Origin: Catenibacillus scindens
GTDB lineage: Bacteria > Bacillota > Clostridia > Lachnospirales > Lachnospiraceae
Length of the DNA: 58,535 bases
Direction: 5' to 3'
Assembly (NCBI RefSeq): GCF_014202115.1
Contig: NZ_JACHFW010000019.1
Location: forward strand, 1 to 58,535
Made by a program: the position numbers and the translations under genes. The stretch's first letter is position 1, and the number at the start of each line of letters is the position of its first letter. The notes below the pieces were generated by a model. That model did no database searches. It had not been told where the DNA came from and saw only the letters and a program-made list of their open reading frames with translations. This document shows positions 44,503 through 54,123 of this stretch, one piece after another.

Positions 44503-46081
44503 ATTCCTTCTTATATTCGCTGGGAAGTTTTCCTGTATATTGCTTAAACAAATGGGAAAAGTAGGAGGGATTATAAATGCCTACAGCGTCACATATCTCG
44601 CCGATACTGCCATTTCCGCTTTCCAGCAGCTTCTTTGCCTTTTCCATCCTCTGCTGCATCAGGTATTTTTTAAATGTCATATGGCACATATTTTTAAAAA
44701 CCCGACCAAAATAAACCGGATTAAGATAAACGTGGGCCGCCACTGAGACAATGGACAAATCTTCGTCCTGAAGATGCTCATCAATGTATGTCATGGCCTC
44801 AGACATATATTCCTTGAAATACTTTGTCTCCATCTTTTGGGCGGCCTTCATCCGCTCTTCAACGGCACTGCACAGGATCTTGTAGCACACGTCCACCGTT
44901 TTGGCCCCACTGAGATTTTCAAGGTTGTAGTAATATTTTCGGAATTTTTCCTCAATAGCTTCTGTCAATCCATAAGATTCCTGAAGCATAAACTCGGTCT
45001 TTAACATAACCTGCTGCAAACATCTGCATTGCTTCTCCTCATCACTGGGAAGACTGTAAATAAGGTGAATAAATGCCTCTTTTAATTCCTTCGTATTGTT
45101 TCTGCGCACTGCGTTTACAACAAGAGCGTCGTTATCTCCCCCAGTTTCTTCGGCCAAAGGCACCTCCACATCTTCAGAGGCAGTGAGGGCGCTTGCCCCG
45201 GACATGCTGGCCATCTCAAGCAATCTCCGAGCTTCCAGATAACTCCTCCGGATGCCCTCTACCCCTTTATAAGGTTTAGAGATGGATGCCACAACCGGGC
45301 TCTGTTCATTCTTTTTCACATGTTCCAGAAGGCTTTTCAGTTTCCTAACAGCCCCTTTATCTTCTGTCCTTATAATGAAAGCGTCCCCCTCATCTCCTTC
45401 GATTTTCCAGTAAAAAAACGCCGCGCCGATAACTTCTTCCAGGAGCTTGATCAGGGCAAACCGGGACGCCTCATATTCCAGAGAATTAGTGATCTTATAG
45501 GCCAGGTCAATCTCCACGCACACCGTGATAAAACGCTGCCCGTTTCCAGGCACGTCCTCCAGCGTCTTAAATACCTCCTCCACTCTCTCCTGTGGAATCC
45601 GGTTCTGCACATATTTCTGGACAACCACCTGCAAAAAGCTGTTAGAATCCTTCACCAGAAGATTTTCCCAGCTCTCATATTTCGCTTCGTTTTTCATCTT
45701 CTCCACACAGGTTTTATAAGCTCCCTGCATGGTTTCCTGAAGTTTTTCATCCTCAATAGGTTTAAGCAGATAGGCGAAGGCCCCCAGATCGCAAGCCTGC
45801 TGGGCATAGTCGAAGTCCCGGTAGGCGCTTAACACAATAAAAAGGCACTCAAGATCCGTCTTTTGTATTTCTTCCATGACCATAAGCCCTGTAATCTGCT
45901 TCATCCGAATATCTGTCAGCACAACATGAGGCTTTACTTCTTTAATCACCTGAATGGCCTGCTCCCCGCTCTGGGCCGTTCCCGCCACCTGAAAGCCCAT
46001 GCCGGACCAGTCATAGGTTTTTATCAGTCCCTGAAGCAAAATCGGTTCATCATCCACAATAACCAGTTTTAGCAATTCCAT
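44492..46081 (-). CDS. YesN-type response regulator with AraC domain
   Basis: A 529-residue regulator. An N-terminal receiver has the acidic pair VDDE, the phosphoacceptor Asp in VVLTDIRM and Lys in LLKPIED. A long middle region leads to a C-terminal AraC double helix-turn-helix (DLSIVSVAAHVYLNPVYFGRVFKNM and IGEICDAVGIYNPSYFSHLFKQYTG). It is the partner of the overlapping kinase and the likely activator of the sugar importer downstream. GAGGGG precedes the start. Confidence 0.93.
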   Translation of the reverse strand: MELLKLVIVDDEPILLQGLIKTYDWSGMGFQVAGTAQSGEQAIQVIKEVKPHVVLTDIRMKQITGLMVMEEIQKTDLECLFIVLSAYRDFDYAQQACDLGAFAYLLKPIEDEKLQETMQGAYKTCVEKMKNEAKYESWENLLVKDSNSFLQVVVQKYVQNRIPQERVEEVFKTLEDVPGNGQRFITVCVEIDLAYKITNSLEYEASRFALIKLLEEVIGAAFFYWKIEGDEGDAFIIRTEDKGAVRKLKSLLEHVKKNEQSPVVASISKPYKGVEGIRRSYLEARRLLEMASMSGASALTASEDVEVPLAEETGGDNDALVVNAVRRNNTKELKEAFIHLIYSLPSDEEKQCRCLQQVMLKTEFMLQESYGLTEAIEEKFRKYYYNLENLSGAKTVDVCYKILCSAVEERMKAAQKMETKYFKEYMSEAMTYIDEHLQDEDLSIVSVAAHVYLNPVYFGRVFKNMCHMTFKKYLMQQRMEKAKKLLESGNGSIGEICDAVGIYNPSYFSHLFKQYTGKLPSEYKKEYEG

Positions 46082-46109
46082 AAAACCCCTCGCTATCTAT
46101 GATTTTATA

Positions 46110-46155
46110 TAACAGTTCAGCCATCATAAACGGCGTGGCAGAACTGTTCTGTTAC
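46110..46155. repeat. Palindromic repeat, copy 1 (short, diverged)
   Basis: AACAGTTC at 46111-46118 with GAACTGTT at 46141-46148, and the family sequence AACAGTTCAGCCATCA at the left end. It lies in the gap upstream of the response-regulator gene. No gene is seen in 46082-46263. Confidence 0.6.
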
Positions 46156-46263
46156 ACGTTTTATTATCTATTTTACCACAACGGCATTTCCATGAAATAT
46201 TAATAAGTTGATATAAAATAACAAATACTATATCTTTCTCCGGACATATCTCTTTGCCTGATG

Positions 46264-47148
46264 TCACTCTCCATAAAGACTCCGCCATTTCCCAGGGGAC
46301 TGGCCGTACTTTCTTTTAAAAATCCGGTTAAAATAGGAAAGGTTTTCAAAACCGCATGACTCGGCGATTCCAAGAATAGAAGCGTCGCTGAACCTGAGCA
46401 TCCGCTCCGCCATAGTCAGGCGGTAATCATTCAGGTACTCAATAAAACTGATTCCCATATGTCCTTTAAAAAATTTCATAAAATGGGACTTGCTGTAATA
46501 GGTCAGCTTAGCCATATCATCAATGGTAACATGCTGAGAGTAATTCTCCTCCACATACTTCAGTATGGTTTTCATCTTCTCCAGTGTTTTCTTCTGGGAA
46601 GGGGAATCCTCCCCTTTCTTCTTCTGGTTGGATATAAGAACGAAAAAAAGCTGAAACAAGTACCCTTTCACCGCTAACTGATATCCCTCTGGACGGGCGT
46701 CACAGAGCAGGTCGATCTGCCGGATATTCTGGGATATCTCTGAAAAGTAAGGGGTTGCCGACGTGAAATGAGTCTGGGCGGGAATACGCCCGTCCAGCAA
46801 TGGCTGTATAAACCGAATAGCACACAGATCATCCGGGCCGGATATGAGCAGCTCCGGTTTCAGAATAATATTTTCGTACTCTACACAATAGTGCTTCTCC
46901 TGTTCAATGGAGTGGAGTTGTCCCGGACGGATCAAAACCACATCCCCGGCACAGACATAGTGACGGTTCAGGTCTACAGAAACGATTCCTCTCCCTCTTT
47001 TAATAACGATCAATTCCAGCTCCGAATGCCAGTGCAAAGGCACATGGGTAAAATCCAGAGGGATACTGCAAAGATAAGTGTTATAAGGAAACCGGGAATC
47101 GGTATGGCTCTTTGTCTCATGATAATTTTGATATTCGCTGATATTCAT
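46264..47148 (-). CDS. AraC family transcriptional regulator
   Basis: A 294-residue regulator with an N-terminal cupin (about 20-130, containing VPLHWHSELELIVIKRGRG and GDVVLIRPGQLH) and a C-terminal AraC double helix-turn-helix (about 195-290: TIDDMAKLTYYSKSHFMKFFKGH, and AESCGFENLSYFNRIFKRKYG). AGGAGAA precedes the start. The target is unknown; the sugar importer downstream and glgP divergently upstream are both candidates. Confidence 0.9.
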   Translation of the reverse strand: MNISEYQNYHETKSHTDSRFPYNTYLCSIPLDFTHVPLHWHSELELIVIKRGRGIVSVDLNRHYVCAGDVVLIRPGQLHSIEQEKHYCVEYENIILKPELLISGPDDLCAIRFIQPLLDGRIPAQTHFTSATPYFSEISQNIRQIDLLCDARPEGYQLAVKGYLFQLFFVLISNQKKKGEDSPSQKKTLEKMKTILKYVEENYSQHVTIDDMAKLTYYSKSHFMKFFKGHMGISFIEYLNDYRLTMAERMLRFSDASILGIAESCGFENLSYFNRIFKRKYGQSPGKWRSLYGE

Positions 47149-47328
47149 GCTCTTTTCTCCTCCAGACCGATACTCCCAGGGGAATGTCGGCGATATCCGA
47201 ACCGCGCTTTGCTCCGCCCAAAGGCAGGCACGCAGTGCGTGGCTTGTGGGTTACTATGATAATGATACTATTGTACAATAATATGCCAGTATTTTGCAAG
47301 AATTATGGAAATAATCGTATTAAAATGA

Positions 47329-47425
47329 TAACAGTTCAGCCATCAGGAATGGGCGGGATGATTTATGCTTGCATAAGGGTCAGCGCGTCAGCGCGGCTTT
47401 GCGAATGGCGCGAGCTGAACTGTTA
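47329..47425. repeat. Palindromic repeat, copy 2
   Basis: Ends TAACAGTTCAGC (47329-47340) and GCTGAACTGTTA (47414-47425) are inverted. The interior shares long stretches with copy 4, including GGGCGGGATGATTTATGCTT and GTCAGCGCGTCAGCGCG. It lies 48 bases before glgP in the 324-base gap 47149-47472. Another GC-rich palindrome, CACGCAGTGCGTG, lies near 47230 in the same gap. Confidence 0.85.
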
Positions 47426-47472
47426 CTTAACTTGGGGAAAACAAAAAGCAACGTTTTTGAAAGGAGAAAACC

Positions 47473-49728
47473 ATGGACATTCAGACATTGTTAAAACAGA
47501 ACCTTGGAAAAGACATCTATGATGCTTCAGACAAAGAAATCTATGACGCTCTTCTGACAATGACTCAGGAAATGGCGGCGGCGAAGGAACACACCAGCAG
47601 CAAAAAGAAACTCTATTACATTTCAGCGGAGTTTCTCATCGGCAAACTGCTCTCCAATAATCTGATCAATCTTGGCATCTACAAAGAAGTCCAGGAAATC
47701 CTTAAAGCAAATGGCAAAGACATCTCCGCCATTGAGGAGGTTGAGCCGGAGCCGTCCCTTGGAAACGGAGGACTTGGCCGCCTGGCCGCCTGCTTCCTTG
47801 ATTCTATCGCCACATTAGGGCTGTCCGGCGACGGCATCGGCCTGAACTACCATCTCGGACTGTTCAAGCAGGAATTTGAAAATGGACTGCAAAAGGAAAT
47901 GCCAAATCCGTGGATCGAAGAAAAATCCTGGCTGATTAAAACAGACGTGACCTATCCTGTAGAGTTTAAAGGACTTCGGGTCAACGCCAGAATGTACGAC
48001 ATCGAAGTTACCGGATACAATAACATCACCAACAAGCTTCACCTCTTTGACCTTGATTCTGTGGATGAGACTATTGTACATGATGGAATTGACTTTGATA
48101 AAGAAGACATTCTGAAGAATCTTACCTTGTTCCTCTATCCGGATGACAGTGACGATCAGGGAAGATTGCTGCGCATCTACCAGCAGTATTTTATGGTCAG
48201 CGCCGGGGCCCAGTTTATTCTTGATGAATGCACAGCAAAGGGCTGCAATCTCTACGATCTGCCGGATTACGCAGTCATCCAGATTAATGATACCCATCCG
48301 ACTATGGTCATTCCCGAACTGATCCGTCTCCTTGTCCAGAGAGGCATGGATATGGATGACGCTATTGAAGTGGTATCAAAGACATGCGCCTATACCAACC
48401 ATACCATCCTGGCCGAGGCTCTGGAAAAATGGCCTGTCACCTACCTTAAAAAAGTCGTTCCTCAGCTTATGCCTGTCATTGAGGTGCTGGATGATAAGGT
48501 GAGACGGAAATTTGACGATGAAAGTGTAGCTGTCATTGACAGAAACGACACTGTACATATGGCACATATTGATATCCATTACGGTTTCAGTGTCAACGGC
48601 GTTGCCGCCCTCCACACAGAAATCCTGAAAAACTCAGAACTGAATAATTTTTATAAAATATATCCTGAAAAATTTAATAATAAAACCAACGGTATTACAT
48701 TCCGCCGCTGGCTGCTCCACTGCAATCCTCTCCTGGCAGACTATATCGAAAGCCTGATTGGCGAAGGATTCAAAAAAGATGCCTCAGAACTAGAAAAACT
48801 CCTTAAATATAAAGATGATGAGGCTGTGTTAAATAAGCTTCTTGAGATCAAACATGAAAACAAACAGCTCCTGTGCGATTATCTGAAAGAGACACAAGGC
48901 ATCCAGATCAGCCCGGACACCATTTTTGATATCCAGGTAAAACGGCTCCATGAGTATAAACGCCAGCAGCTCAACGCCCTTTATATTATTGACAAATATC
49001 TGGAAATCAAGGCAGGGAAGATCCCGTCCGCTCCCGTCACCGCCATTTTCGGCGCGAAAGCGGCTCCCGCCTATGTTATCGCTAAGGATATTATCCACCT
49101 CATCCTCTGCCTTCAGGAGATCATTAACAATGATCCACAAGTCAATCAATACCTTAAAGTTGTCATGGTGGAAAATTACAATGTAACCAAAGCTGGAAAA
49201 TTAATCCCTGCATGTGATATTTCCGAACAAATTTCCCTGGCATCCAAGGAGGCCAGCGGCACAGGAAATATGAAGTTTATGCTCAATGGCGCTGTTACTT
49301 TAGGCACAGAAGATGGAGCCAACGTGGAAATCCACCAGGCTGTGGGCGACGATAATATTTTTGTCTTTGGCGCCACCAGCGACGAGGTCATTGAGCATTA
49401 CGCCAAAGGCGATTATGTGGCAAAAGACTATTATGAAACGAATCCTTCTATAAAAGCGGCCATTGACTTTATTACAAGCGAAGAAATGCTAAAAGTGGGC
49501 CAGAAAGAACATCTGGAGCGGCTTCAGAAAGAACTGATCGGCAAAGACTGGTTTATGACTCTCCTTGATTTTGATTCTTATAAAGAAACAAAGGAAAAGG
49601 CCCTGAAAGCCTATGCCGACCAAAAAGCCTGGGCCCAAAAGATATTGGTAAACATCGCCAAAGCAGGATTTTTCTCATCAGACAGAACCATTGAGGAATA
49701 TAATAAAGAGATCTGGCATCTGGCATAA
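47473..49728 (+). CDS. glgP: Glycogen/starch phosphorylase
   Basis: A 751-residue alpha-glucan phosphorylase, shorter than the roughly 815-840 residues of E. coli and muscle enzymes but normal for clostridia. It shows [21 protein letters not shown] near the start, and the PLP lysine is Lys601 in [11 protein letters not shown], followed by [12 protein letters not shown]. It releases glucose 1-phosphate from glycogen or maltodextrin. GAAAGGAG precedes the start. It is followed by malQ, and a palindromic repeat lies on each side. Confidence 0.96.
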   Translation: MDIQTLLKQNLGKDIYDASDKEIYDALLTMTQEMAAAKEHTSSKKKLYYISAEFLIGKLLSNNLINLGIYKEVQEILKANGKDISAIEEVEPEPSLGNGGLGRLAACFLDSIATLGLSGDGIGLNYHLGLFKQEFENGLQKEMPNPWIEEKSWLIKTDVTYPVEFKGLRVNARMYDIEVTGYNNITNKLHLFDLDSVDETIVHDGIDFDKEDILKNLTLFLYPDDSDDQGRLLRIYQQYFMVSAGAQFILDECTAKGCNLYDLPDYAVIQINDTHPTMVIPELIRLLVQRGMDMDDAIEVVSKTCAYTNHTILAEALEKWPVTYLKKVVPQLMPVIEVLDDKVRRKFDDESVAVIDRNDTVHMAHIDIHYGFSVNGVAALHTEILKNSELNNFYKIYPEKFNNKTNGITFRRWLLHCNPLLADYIESLIGEGFKKDASELEKLLKYKDDEAVLNKLLEIKHENKQLLCDYLKETQGIQISPDTIFDIQVKRLHEYKRQQLNALYIIDKYLEIKAGKIPSAPVTAIFGAKAAPAYVIAKDIIHLILCLQEIINNDPQVNQYLKVVMVENYNVTKAGKLIPACDISEQISLASKEASGTGNMKFMLNGAVTLGTEDGANVEIHQAVGDDNIFVFGATSDEVIEHYAKGDYVAKDYYETNPSIKAAIDFITSEEMLKVGQKEHLERLQKELIGKDWFMTLLDFDSYKETKEKALKAYADQKAWAQKILVNIAKAGFFSSDRTIEEYNKEIWHLA

Positions 49729-49740
49729 AGTTTTATGCAT

Positions 49741-49774
49741 CAGTTCAGCCATCAGAGATGGGCAGGCTGAACTG
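49741..49774. repeat. Palindromic repeat, copy 3 (minimal form)
   Basis: CAGTTCAGCC (49741-49750) and GGCTGAACTG (49765-49774) are perfect inverted ends around CATCAGAGATGGGCA. It keeps only the ends of the larger copies. It sits between glgP and malQ and could form a stem in their shared transcript. Confidence 0.8.
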
Positions 49775-49807
49775 GCATCGAAAATTTTCTAAAGGAGAAG
49801 ATAAAAA

Positions 49808-51298
49808 ATGAAACGAGCAAGCGGAATATTATTACCTGTATTTTCCCTGCCATCAGAATATGGGATTGGATGTTTTTCAAAAGATGCTTATACATTTGTA
49901 GATATGCTTAAAAACGCCGGGCAGAGCTACTGGCAGATTCTCCCCCTTGGCCCTACAGGCTACGGAGATTCCCCCTACCAGTCTTTCTCCACATTCGCGG
50001 GAAATCCATACTTTATTGACCTGAATACCCTTGTGGATGAAGGGCTTCTGACCCGCCAGGAATGCGGCACCTTTGATTTCGGGGGCAAAGATGATGAGAT
50101 TGATTACGAAAAAATCTATCTCTCCCGCTTCAAAGCGCTGAAACTGGCTTACGACCGCTTTGATCAAAACGATGATTACCGGACCTTTGTCCATAAAAAC
50201 CAATTCTGGCTGGAAGACTACGCTCTCTATATGGCCATCAAAGATCACAATAATGGTGTCGCCTGGAAAGAATGGGAAGAACCTCTCAGGGACAGAGAAC
50301 CCCAGGCGCTGGCAAAAGCCAGAGAAGAGCTGGCCGAGGCGGTCGATTTTTACCGGTTCCAGCAGTACGAATTTGACAAGCAGTGGACAAAGCTTCATAC
50401 ATACGCCAACCAGCAGGGCATAAAGATTATCGGGGATATCCCCATTTACGTGGCCTTTGACAGCGCCGATACATGGGCTTCGCCCCAACTGTTCCAATTT
50501 GACGAAAACAACAATCCCACCGGTGTCGCCGGCTGCCCGCCGGACGGATTTTCGGCCACCGGACAACTTTGGGGAAATCCCCTTTACCGCTGGGACTATC
50601 ATAAAGAAACCGGCTATGCATGGTGGATTCAGCGGATCGCCTACAGCCTGAAACTTTATGATGTGGTCCGTATCGACCATTTCCGCGGTTTTGACGAGTA
50701 TTACGCCATCCCCTACGGCGACGCTACCGCTGAAAACGGAAAATGGATGCCCGGACCGGGTATGGATCTTTTTCACGCCATCGAAGAAAAACTGGGACGT
50801 CCGGACATTATTGCGGAAGATCTCGGCTTCCTGACCCCTACAGTGCTGGAACTGCTAAAAGACAGCGGATTCCCTGGCATGAAAGTCCTTCAGTTTGCCT
50901 TTGATGCCAGAGAGTCATCCAACTATCTGCCCCACACTTACACAGAAAATTGTGTGGTTTACACGGGCACCCACGACAATGACACCACCCGTGGCTGGTA
51001 TCACGAGGTTGGAAAAGAGGCCAGAGACTTTGCCAAAGAATATATGTGCAAGCCCAGACTGGACGAAGATTCACTGGCCCAGGATTTCATCGCCATGGCC
51101 ATGGGCAGCGTAGCCCGCCTGTGCGTCATTCCTATGCAGGACTATCTCAATCTTGGCACCAAAGCCCGGATCAATCTGCCCTCCACATTAGGCGGCAACT
51201 GGGTGTGGAGATTGAAGAAAGATCAGCTTTCAGAGGAAGTTTTCCGTGAGATGGGAAGGGTAACAAAACTTTACGGAAGAATGCCGGAAGAGATTTAA
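49808..51298 (+). CDS. malQ: 4-alpha-glucanotransferase
   Basis: A 496-residue GH77 amylomaltase. It has LPLGPTGYGDSPYQSFS, the region DVVRIDHFRGFDEYYAIP with the nucleophile Asp in RIDHFRG, the acid/base Glu in IIAEDLGFLT and the later Asp in GTHDNDTTRGW. It disproportionates maltodextrins, giving chains that phosphorylase can use. GGAGAAG precedes the start. With glgP it forms a glycogen and maltodextrin breakdown pair. Confidence 0.96.
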   Translation: MKRASGILLPVFSLPSEYGIGCFSKDAYTFVDMLKNAGQSYWQILPLGPTGYGDSPYQSFSTFAGNPYFIDLNTLVDEGLLTRQECGTFDFGGKDDEIDYEKIYLSRFKALKLAYDRFDQNDDYRTFVHKNQFWLEDYALYMAIKDHNNGVAWKEWEEPLRDREPQALAKAREELAEAVDFYRFQQYEFDKQWTKLHTYANQQGIKIIGDIPIYVAFDSADTWASPQLFQFDENNNPTGVAGCPPDGFSATGQLWGNPLYRWDYHKETGYAWWIQRIAYSLKLYDVVRIDHFRGFDEYYAIPYGDATAENGKWMPGPGMDLFHAIEEKLGRPDIIAEDLGFLTPTVLELLKDSGFPGMKVLQFAFDARESSNYLPHTYTENCVVYTGTHDNDTTRGWYHEVGKEARDFAKEYMCKPRLDEDSLAQDFIAMAMGSVARLCVIPMQDYLNLGTKARINLPSTLGGNWVWRLKKDQLSEEVFREMGRVTKLYGRMPEEI

Positions 51299-51309
51299 AA
51301 AAATGAAGG

Positions 51310-51340
51310 GGCCGCAGGCAAAAGCCTGCGGCCTGTTAAA
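51310..51340 (+). terminator. Terminator after malQ
   Basis: A perfect 10-bp GC stem (51310-51319 with 51324-51333) with an AAAA loop, 12 bases after the malQ stop. The T run is weak (TGTTAAAC). Confidence 0.65.
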
Positions 51341-51354
51341 CTTTCCGGGTTGTT

Positions 51355-51607
51355 TTACTCCTGTAATAACCAGTCAGCGATATCATAAATTTCAATCCCC
51401 TCGTAGCTATACTTCGGGTGACGTGTCCGGGCAATAATCCTTGAAAATAATGTTGATATTTTCAAAGTGACTTTTCAGATACTTAATATATGCCCTCATC
51501 AGTTCTGACTTTCCGGACCGGCGAATCCCTGTAATAATTTTAATATCTGGAGTTTGATTGAGTTCAATGATCCTGTTCAAATACTCTGTTCTCGTTATTG
51601 TTTTCAT
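51355..51607 (-). pseudogene. Internally deleted DUF4143-type ATPase remnant
   Basis: The frame from ATG 51607 encodes the N-terminus of an AAA/DUF4143 ATPase with Walker [14 protein letters not shown], but it stops at 51407. In another frame the sequence continues with a plausible family C-terminus ([20 protein letters not shown], then DWLLQE), ending at a stop at 51355-51357. So about 60 N-terminal residues are joined out of frame to about 26 C-terminal ones, and several hundred residues are missing from the middle. The gene is dead. Such ATPases are common and often decay. Confidence 0.7.
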
Positions 51608-51724
51608 ATGCCATCCCGCTTTCAAAAATTAATTTTTTTTAATTTTTTGAAACTCTATTTAGAATCTATTATACTATCACTAAATAGTATATACAAGCAG
51701 GCACTTTAAAAACTAAAATGTTTA

Positions 51725-51890
51725 GTAACAGTTCAGCCATCAGGGATGGGCGGGATGATTTATGCTTGCATAAGGATCAGCCCGCCCCATTCCTGATGAG
51801 CTGAGCGCCGGATCATGAGCAAAGGAGCGGCGTCAGCCGCGGGTCAGCGCGTCAGCGCGACTTTGCGAATGGCGCGGGCTGAACTGTTAC
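51725..51890. repeat. Palindromic repeat, copy 4 (long form)
   Basis: Perfect 14-bp inverted ends GTAACAGTTCAGCC (51725-51738) and GGCTGAACTGTTAC (51877-51890). Compared with copy 2 it contains an extra block of about 65 bases, itself part of a nested inverted repeat (CATCAGGGATGGGCGGG with CCCGCCCCATTCCTGATG). It abuts the 3' end of the flavoprotein gene at 51896. Confidence 0.88.
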
Positions 51891-51895
51891 ATGTT

Positions 51896-53932
51896 TTATA
51901 CGATCATATTTCCTTCAATATATCCATCCATGTTGGCGTCTCCAATACGGTCCACCACACGGCAATCCCCAAGCTTTCGCACCTTAACGCCTTCACGGGC
52001 CGCCCCGGCCAGCTTCTGCGCCTGGGAATCAAGACTCTGCAGACCAAGGGCACAGACCACGCCGTCGGCCGGCAAAGTAAATGTCGTTCCGTCCTCGCCC
52101 TGAACCAAAACTCCGTCGTCGGTCACAGCCAGACATTTCGTCTGAATATAAGATTGAATCCCCAGCTCATCCAGCTTGTCCATAACGCAGGTAAAGGCCA
52201 TGTTCCGGGCCTCAAGAATAAGCCGCTCCGCCATTTCCACAATAGTCACTTCACAGCCCTCTTCGGCCAGTTCAATGGCTGTCTCCGCGCCGACCATACC
52301 GCCGCCGAGGACAACTACCTTTTTCCCAAGTTCTTTTCCCTTTCCATAAGCATCCTGGGCGGGCATTGTTTTCTCAATTCCGGGGATGGGCGGTTTCGCC
52401 GGTTTTGAGCCGATGGCCAGCAAAATCACATCCGCGTCGGAATTTCTGATGTAATCCTCATCCACATCTGTATTTAGAAGAACCTTGACAGGCCGCTCTT
52501 TTACCCGGCGGATCATTAGATCACGGAAATTTTTCAAGTCATATTTTTCTTTGTCATGATCAAGAAAATATAAAATACCTCCCAAGCGTCCGCTTTTTTC
52601 CACCAGCGTCACGTCATGGCCTTTATCGCAGGCATATCTTGCCGCCGACAGCCCGGCAATTCCTCCGCCGACAACCAGCACTTTTTTACGGCTTTCAAAG
52701 GGTGGAAATTCCGGATGTTTGTTAAATCCCATTCCCCATGTCACCGGATTTACTGTACAAAAGGCGTAATAAGGATGTCGGGATTGTCTTATTTTATCCC
52801 GCTCCTGCTCCATGGCGTCTGTGAGATGGTACTTTTTAATATACTCCAGCTCCTTTTCATGTTCATGGGAACCGGCGTAGCAGCGCATACAGCGGACACA
52901 GCGGTTAATATCATCCGCTCTGCCCGCGGCCACCTTATTCATAAACTCCGGATCGGCAAATGCCTGCCGGCCCACAATAACAAAATCCACAATATCATCG
53001 GCCAGAATCTTTTCCGCGTCTTCCGGGGAATTAATGCCGCCGATAACGCCCATTTTTACATCTCTTGGACATTTCTTCCGAATAACCGCAGCCAGTTCCA
53101 CATTGCAGTTGTGCTTCGTGTAAAGACTTGAAAACTCCAGCGTGCGGTAAGAGCGGTAATAGTGGCCGGAAGACACATGAAGAATATCCACAAGTCCGGA
53201 CAGATGGGTGGAAAATTCCGCCATATCCTCAGCCGTTGTGCCGCCCGGCCAGCGGTCAGAACCGGAGATACGAAGCTCGATGATAAAATCTTCGCCTACA
53301 GTTTCCCTAAGAGCGCGAAGAATTTCCAGAGGGAATCGGAACCTGTTTTCAAGGCTCCCGCCATATTCATCGGTGCGGGTATTTTCCAGAGGCGAAAAAA
53401 ACTGACTAAAGAGCCAGCCGTGGCCACCGTGAATGAGAATGCCGTCAAATCCGGCGTCTTTGGCGTAAACCGCGCAGGTACAGAAATCCCGGATGGTTTT
53501 TTCCATCATCTCACGGGTATAGCCGATCACCTGAGTACCATCCGCTTTTGTAAAAGATACCGGCCCCCAGGGGTGCGGATTCTTAGGATGGGCCTCTCCA
53601 ATGGAACCGAGATGGGACAGCTCCATCATAGCCACAGCGCCGTTTTCTTTAATGATCCTGGCCGCCTTTTGGGCCATCGGGAAAAACTCGCCGGATTCAT
53701 CGGGGAAATCCACATCCTCAAAACCTCTCGCCGCATCTGTATCATTAATGGTGATTTCTCCGGAACATACGGAGGCAAACCCGCCGGCCGCCCGTTCCCT
53801 GAGCATACGATTATAAGGCTCCCCCAAACGTTTTTCAAAGCTGAAATATCCTGTAGGCGCCGCCAACATACGGTTTCGGTAGACTTTGCCCCGGATAGTG
53901 ATAGGACTTAACAAATGTTCATAGGACTGCAT
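51896..53932 (-). CDS. FAD/FMN-dependent oxidoreductase of the 2,4-dienoyl-CoA reductase / old yellow enzyme family
   Basis: A 678-residue flavoprotein. The FMN barrel (about 1-330) has GILIHGGHGWLFSQFFSP and TDEYGGSLENRF. A Fe-S segment (RCVRCMRC, then a distant AFCTVNP) is followed by the FAD/NAD(P) region with GGGIAGLSAA and GGGMVGAETAIELAEEG. FadH, enoate reductases and the bile-acid enzyme BaiCD share this layout. The Cys spacing CxxCxxC differs from the usual CxxCxxxC. It probably reduces an activated C=C bond of an unsaturated acid, CoA ester or steroid; the substrate is unknown. It is divergent from a LysR regulator. AAGGAG precedes the start. Confidence 0.87.
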   Translation of the reverse strand: MQSYEHLLSPITIRGKVYRNRMLAAPTGYFSFEKRLGEPYNRMLRERAAGGFASVCSGEITINDTDAARGFEDVDFPDESGEFFPMAQKAARIIKENGAVAMMELSHLGSIGEAHPKNPHPWGPVSFTKADGTQVIGYTREMMEKTIRDFCTCAVYAKDAGFDGILIHGGHGWLFSQFFSPLENTRTDEYGGSLENRFRFPLEILRALRETVGEDFIIELRISGSDRWPGGTTAEDMAEFSTHLSGLVDILHVSSGHYYRSYRTLEFSSLYTKHNCNVELAAVIRKKCPRDVKMGVIGGINSPEDAEKILADDIVDFVIVGRQAFADPEFMNKVAAGRADDINRCVRCMRCYAGSHEHEKELEYIKKYHLTDAMEQERDKIRQSRHPYYAFCTVNPVTWGMGFNKHPEFPPFESRKKVLVVGGGIAGLSAARYACDKGHDVTLVEKSGRLGGILYFLDHDKEKYDLKNFRDLMIRRVKERPVKVLLNTDVDEDYIRNSDADVILLAIGSKPAKPPIPGIEKTMPAQDAYGKGKELGKKVVVLGGGMVGAETAIELAEEGCEVTIVEMAERLILEARNMAFTCVMDKLDELGIQSYIQTKCLAVTDDGVLVQGEDGTTFTLPADGVVCALGLQSLDSQAQKLAGAAREGVKVRKLGDCRVVDRIGDANMDGYIEGNMIV

Positions 53933-54123
53933 ATAGAAACTCCTTCCCTTTTTTTCTTTATCCTATCACCCTGCAGGACCGAATACAAACGTAAAAATCG
54001 CATATGCTCATAACAAAAATGCATGGTTTTTTCCGAAAATCCATGCGATAAAGTTATTGACCAGGAATTTTCCGACATGTATACTGATTTTATTACCGCA
54101 GCATATAAAGGAGATATTATTTT

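Noticed and set aside
49877-50776. 299-codon minus-strand open frame
   Set aside because: It is antisense to malQ, whose catalytic motifs are intact.
52616-53911. Long plus-strand open frames of 171 and 249 codons
   Set aside because: They are antisense to the flavoprotein gene and match no family.
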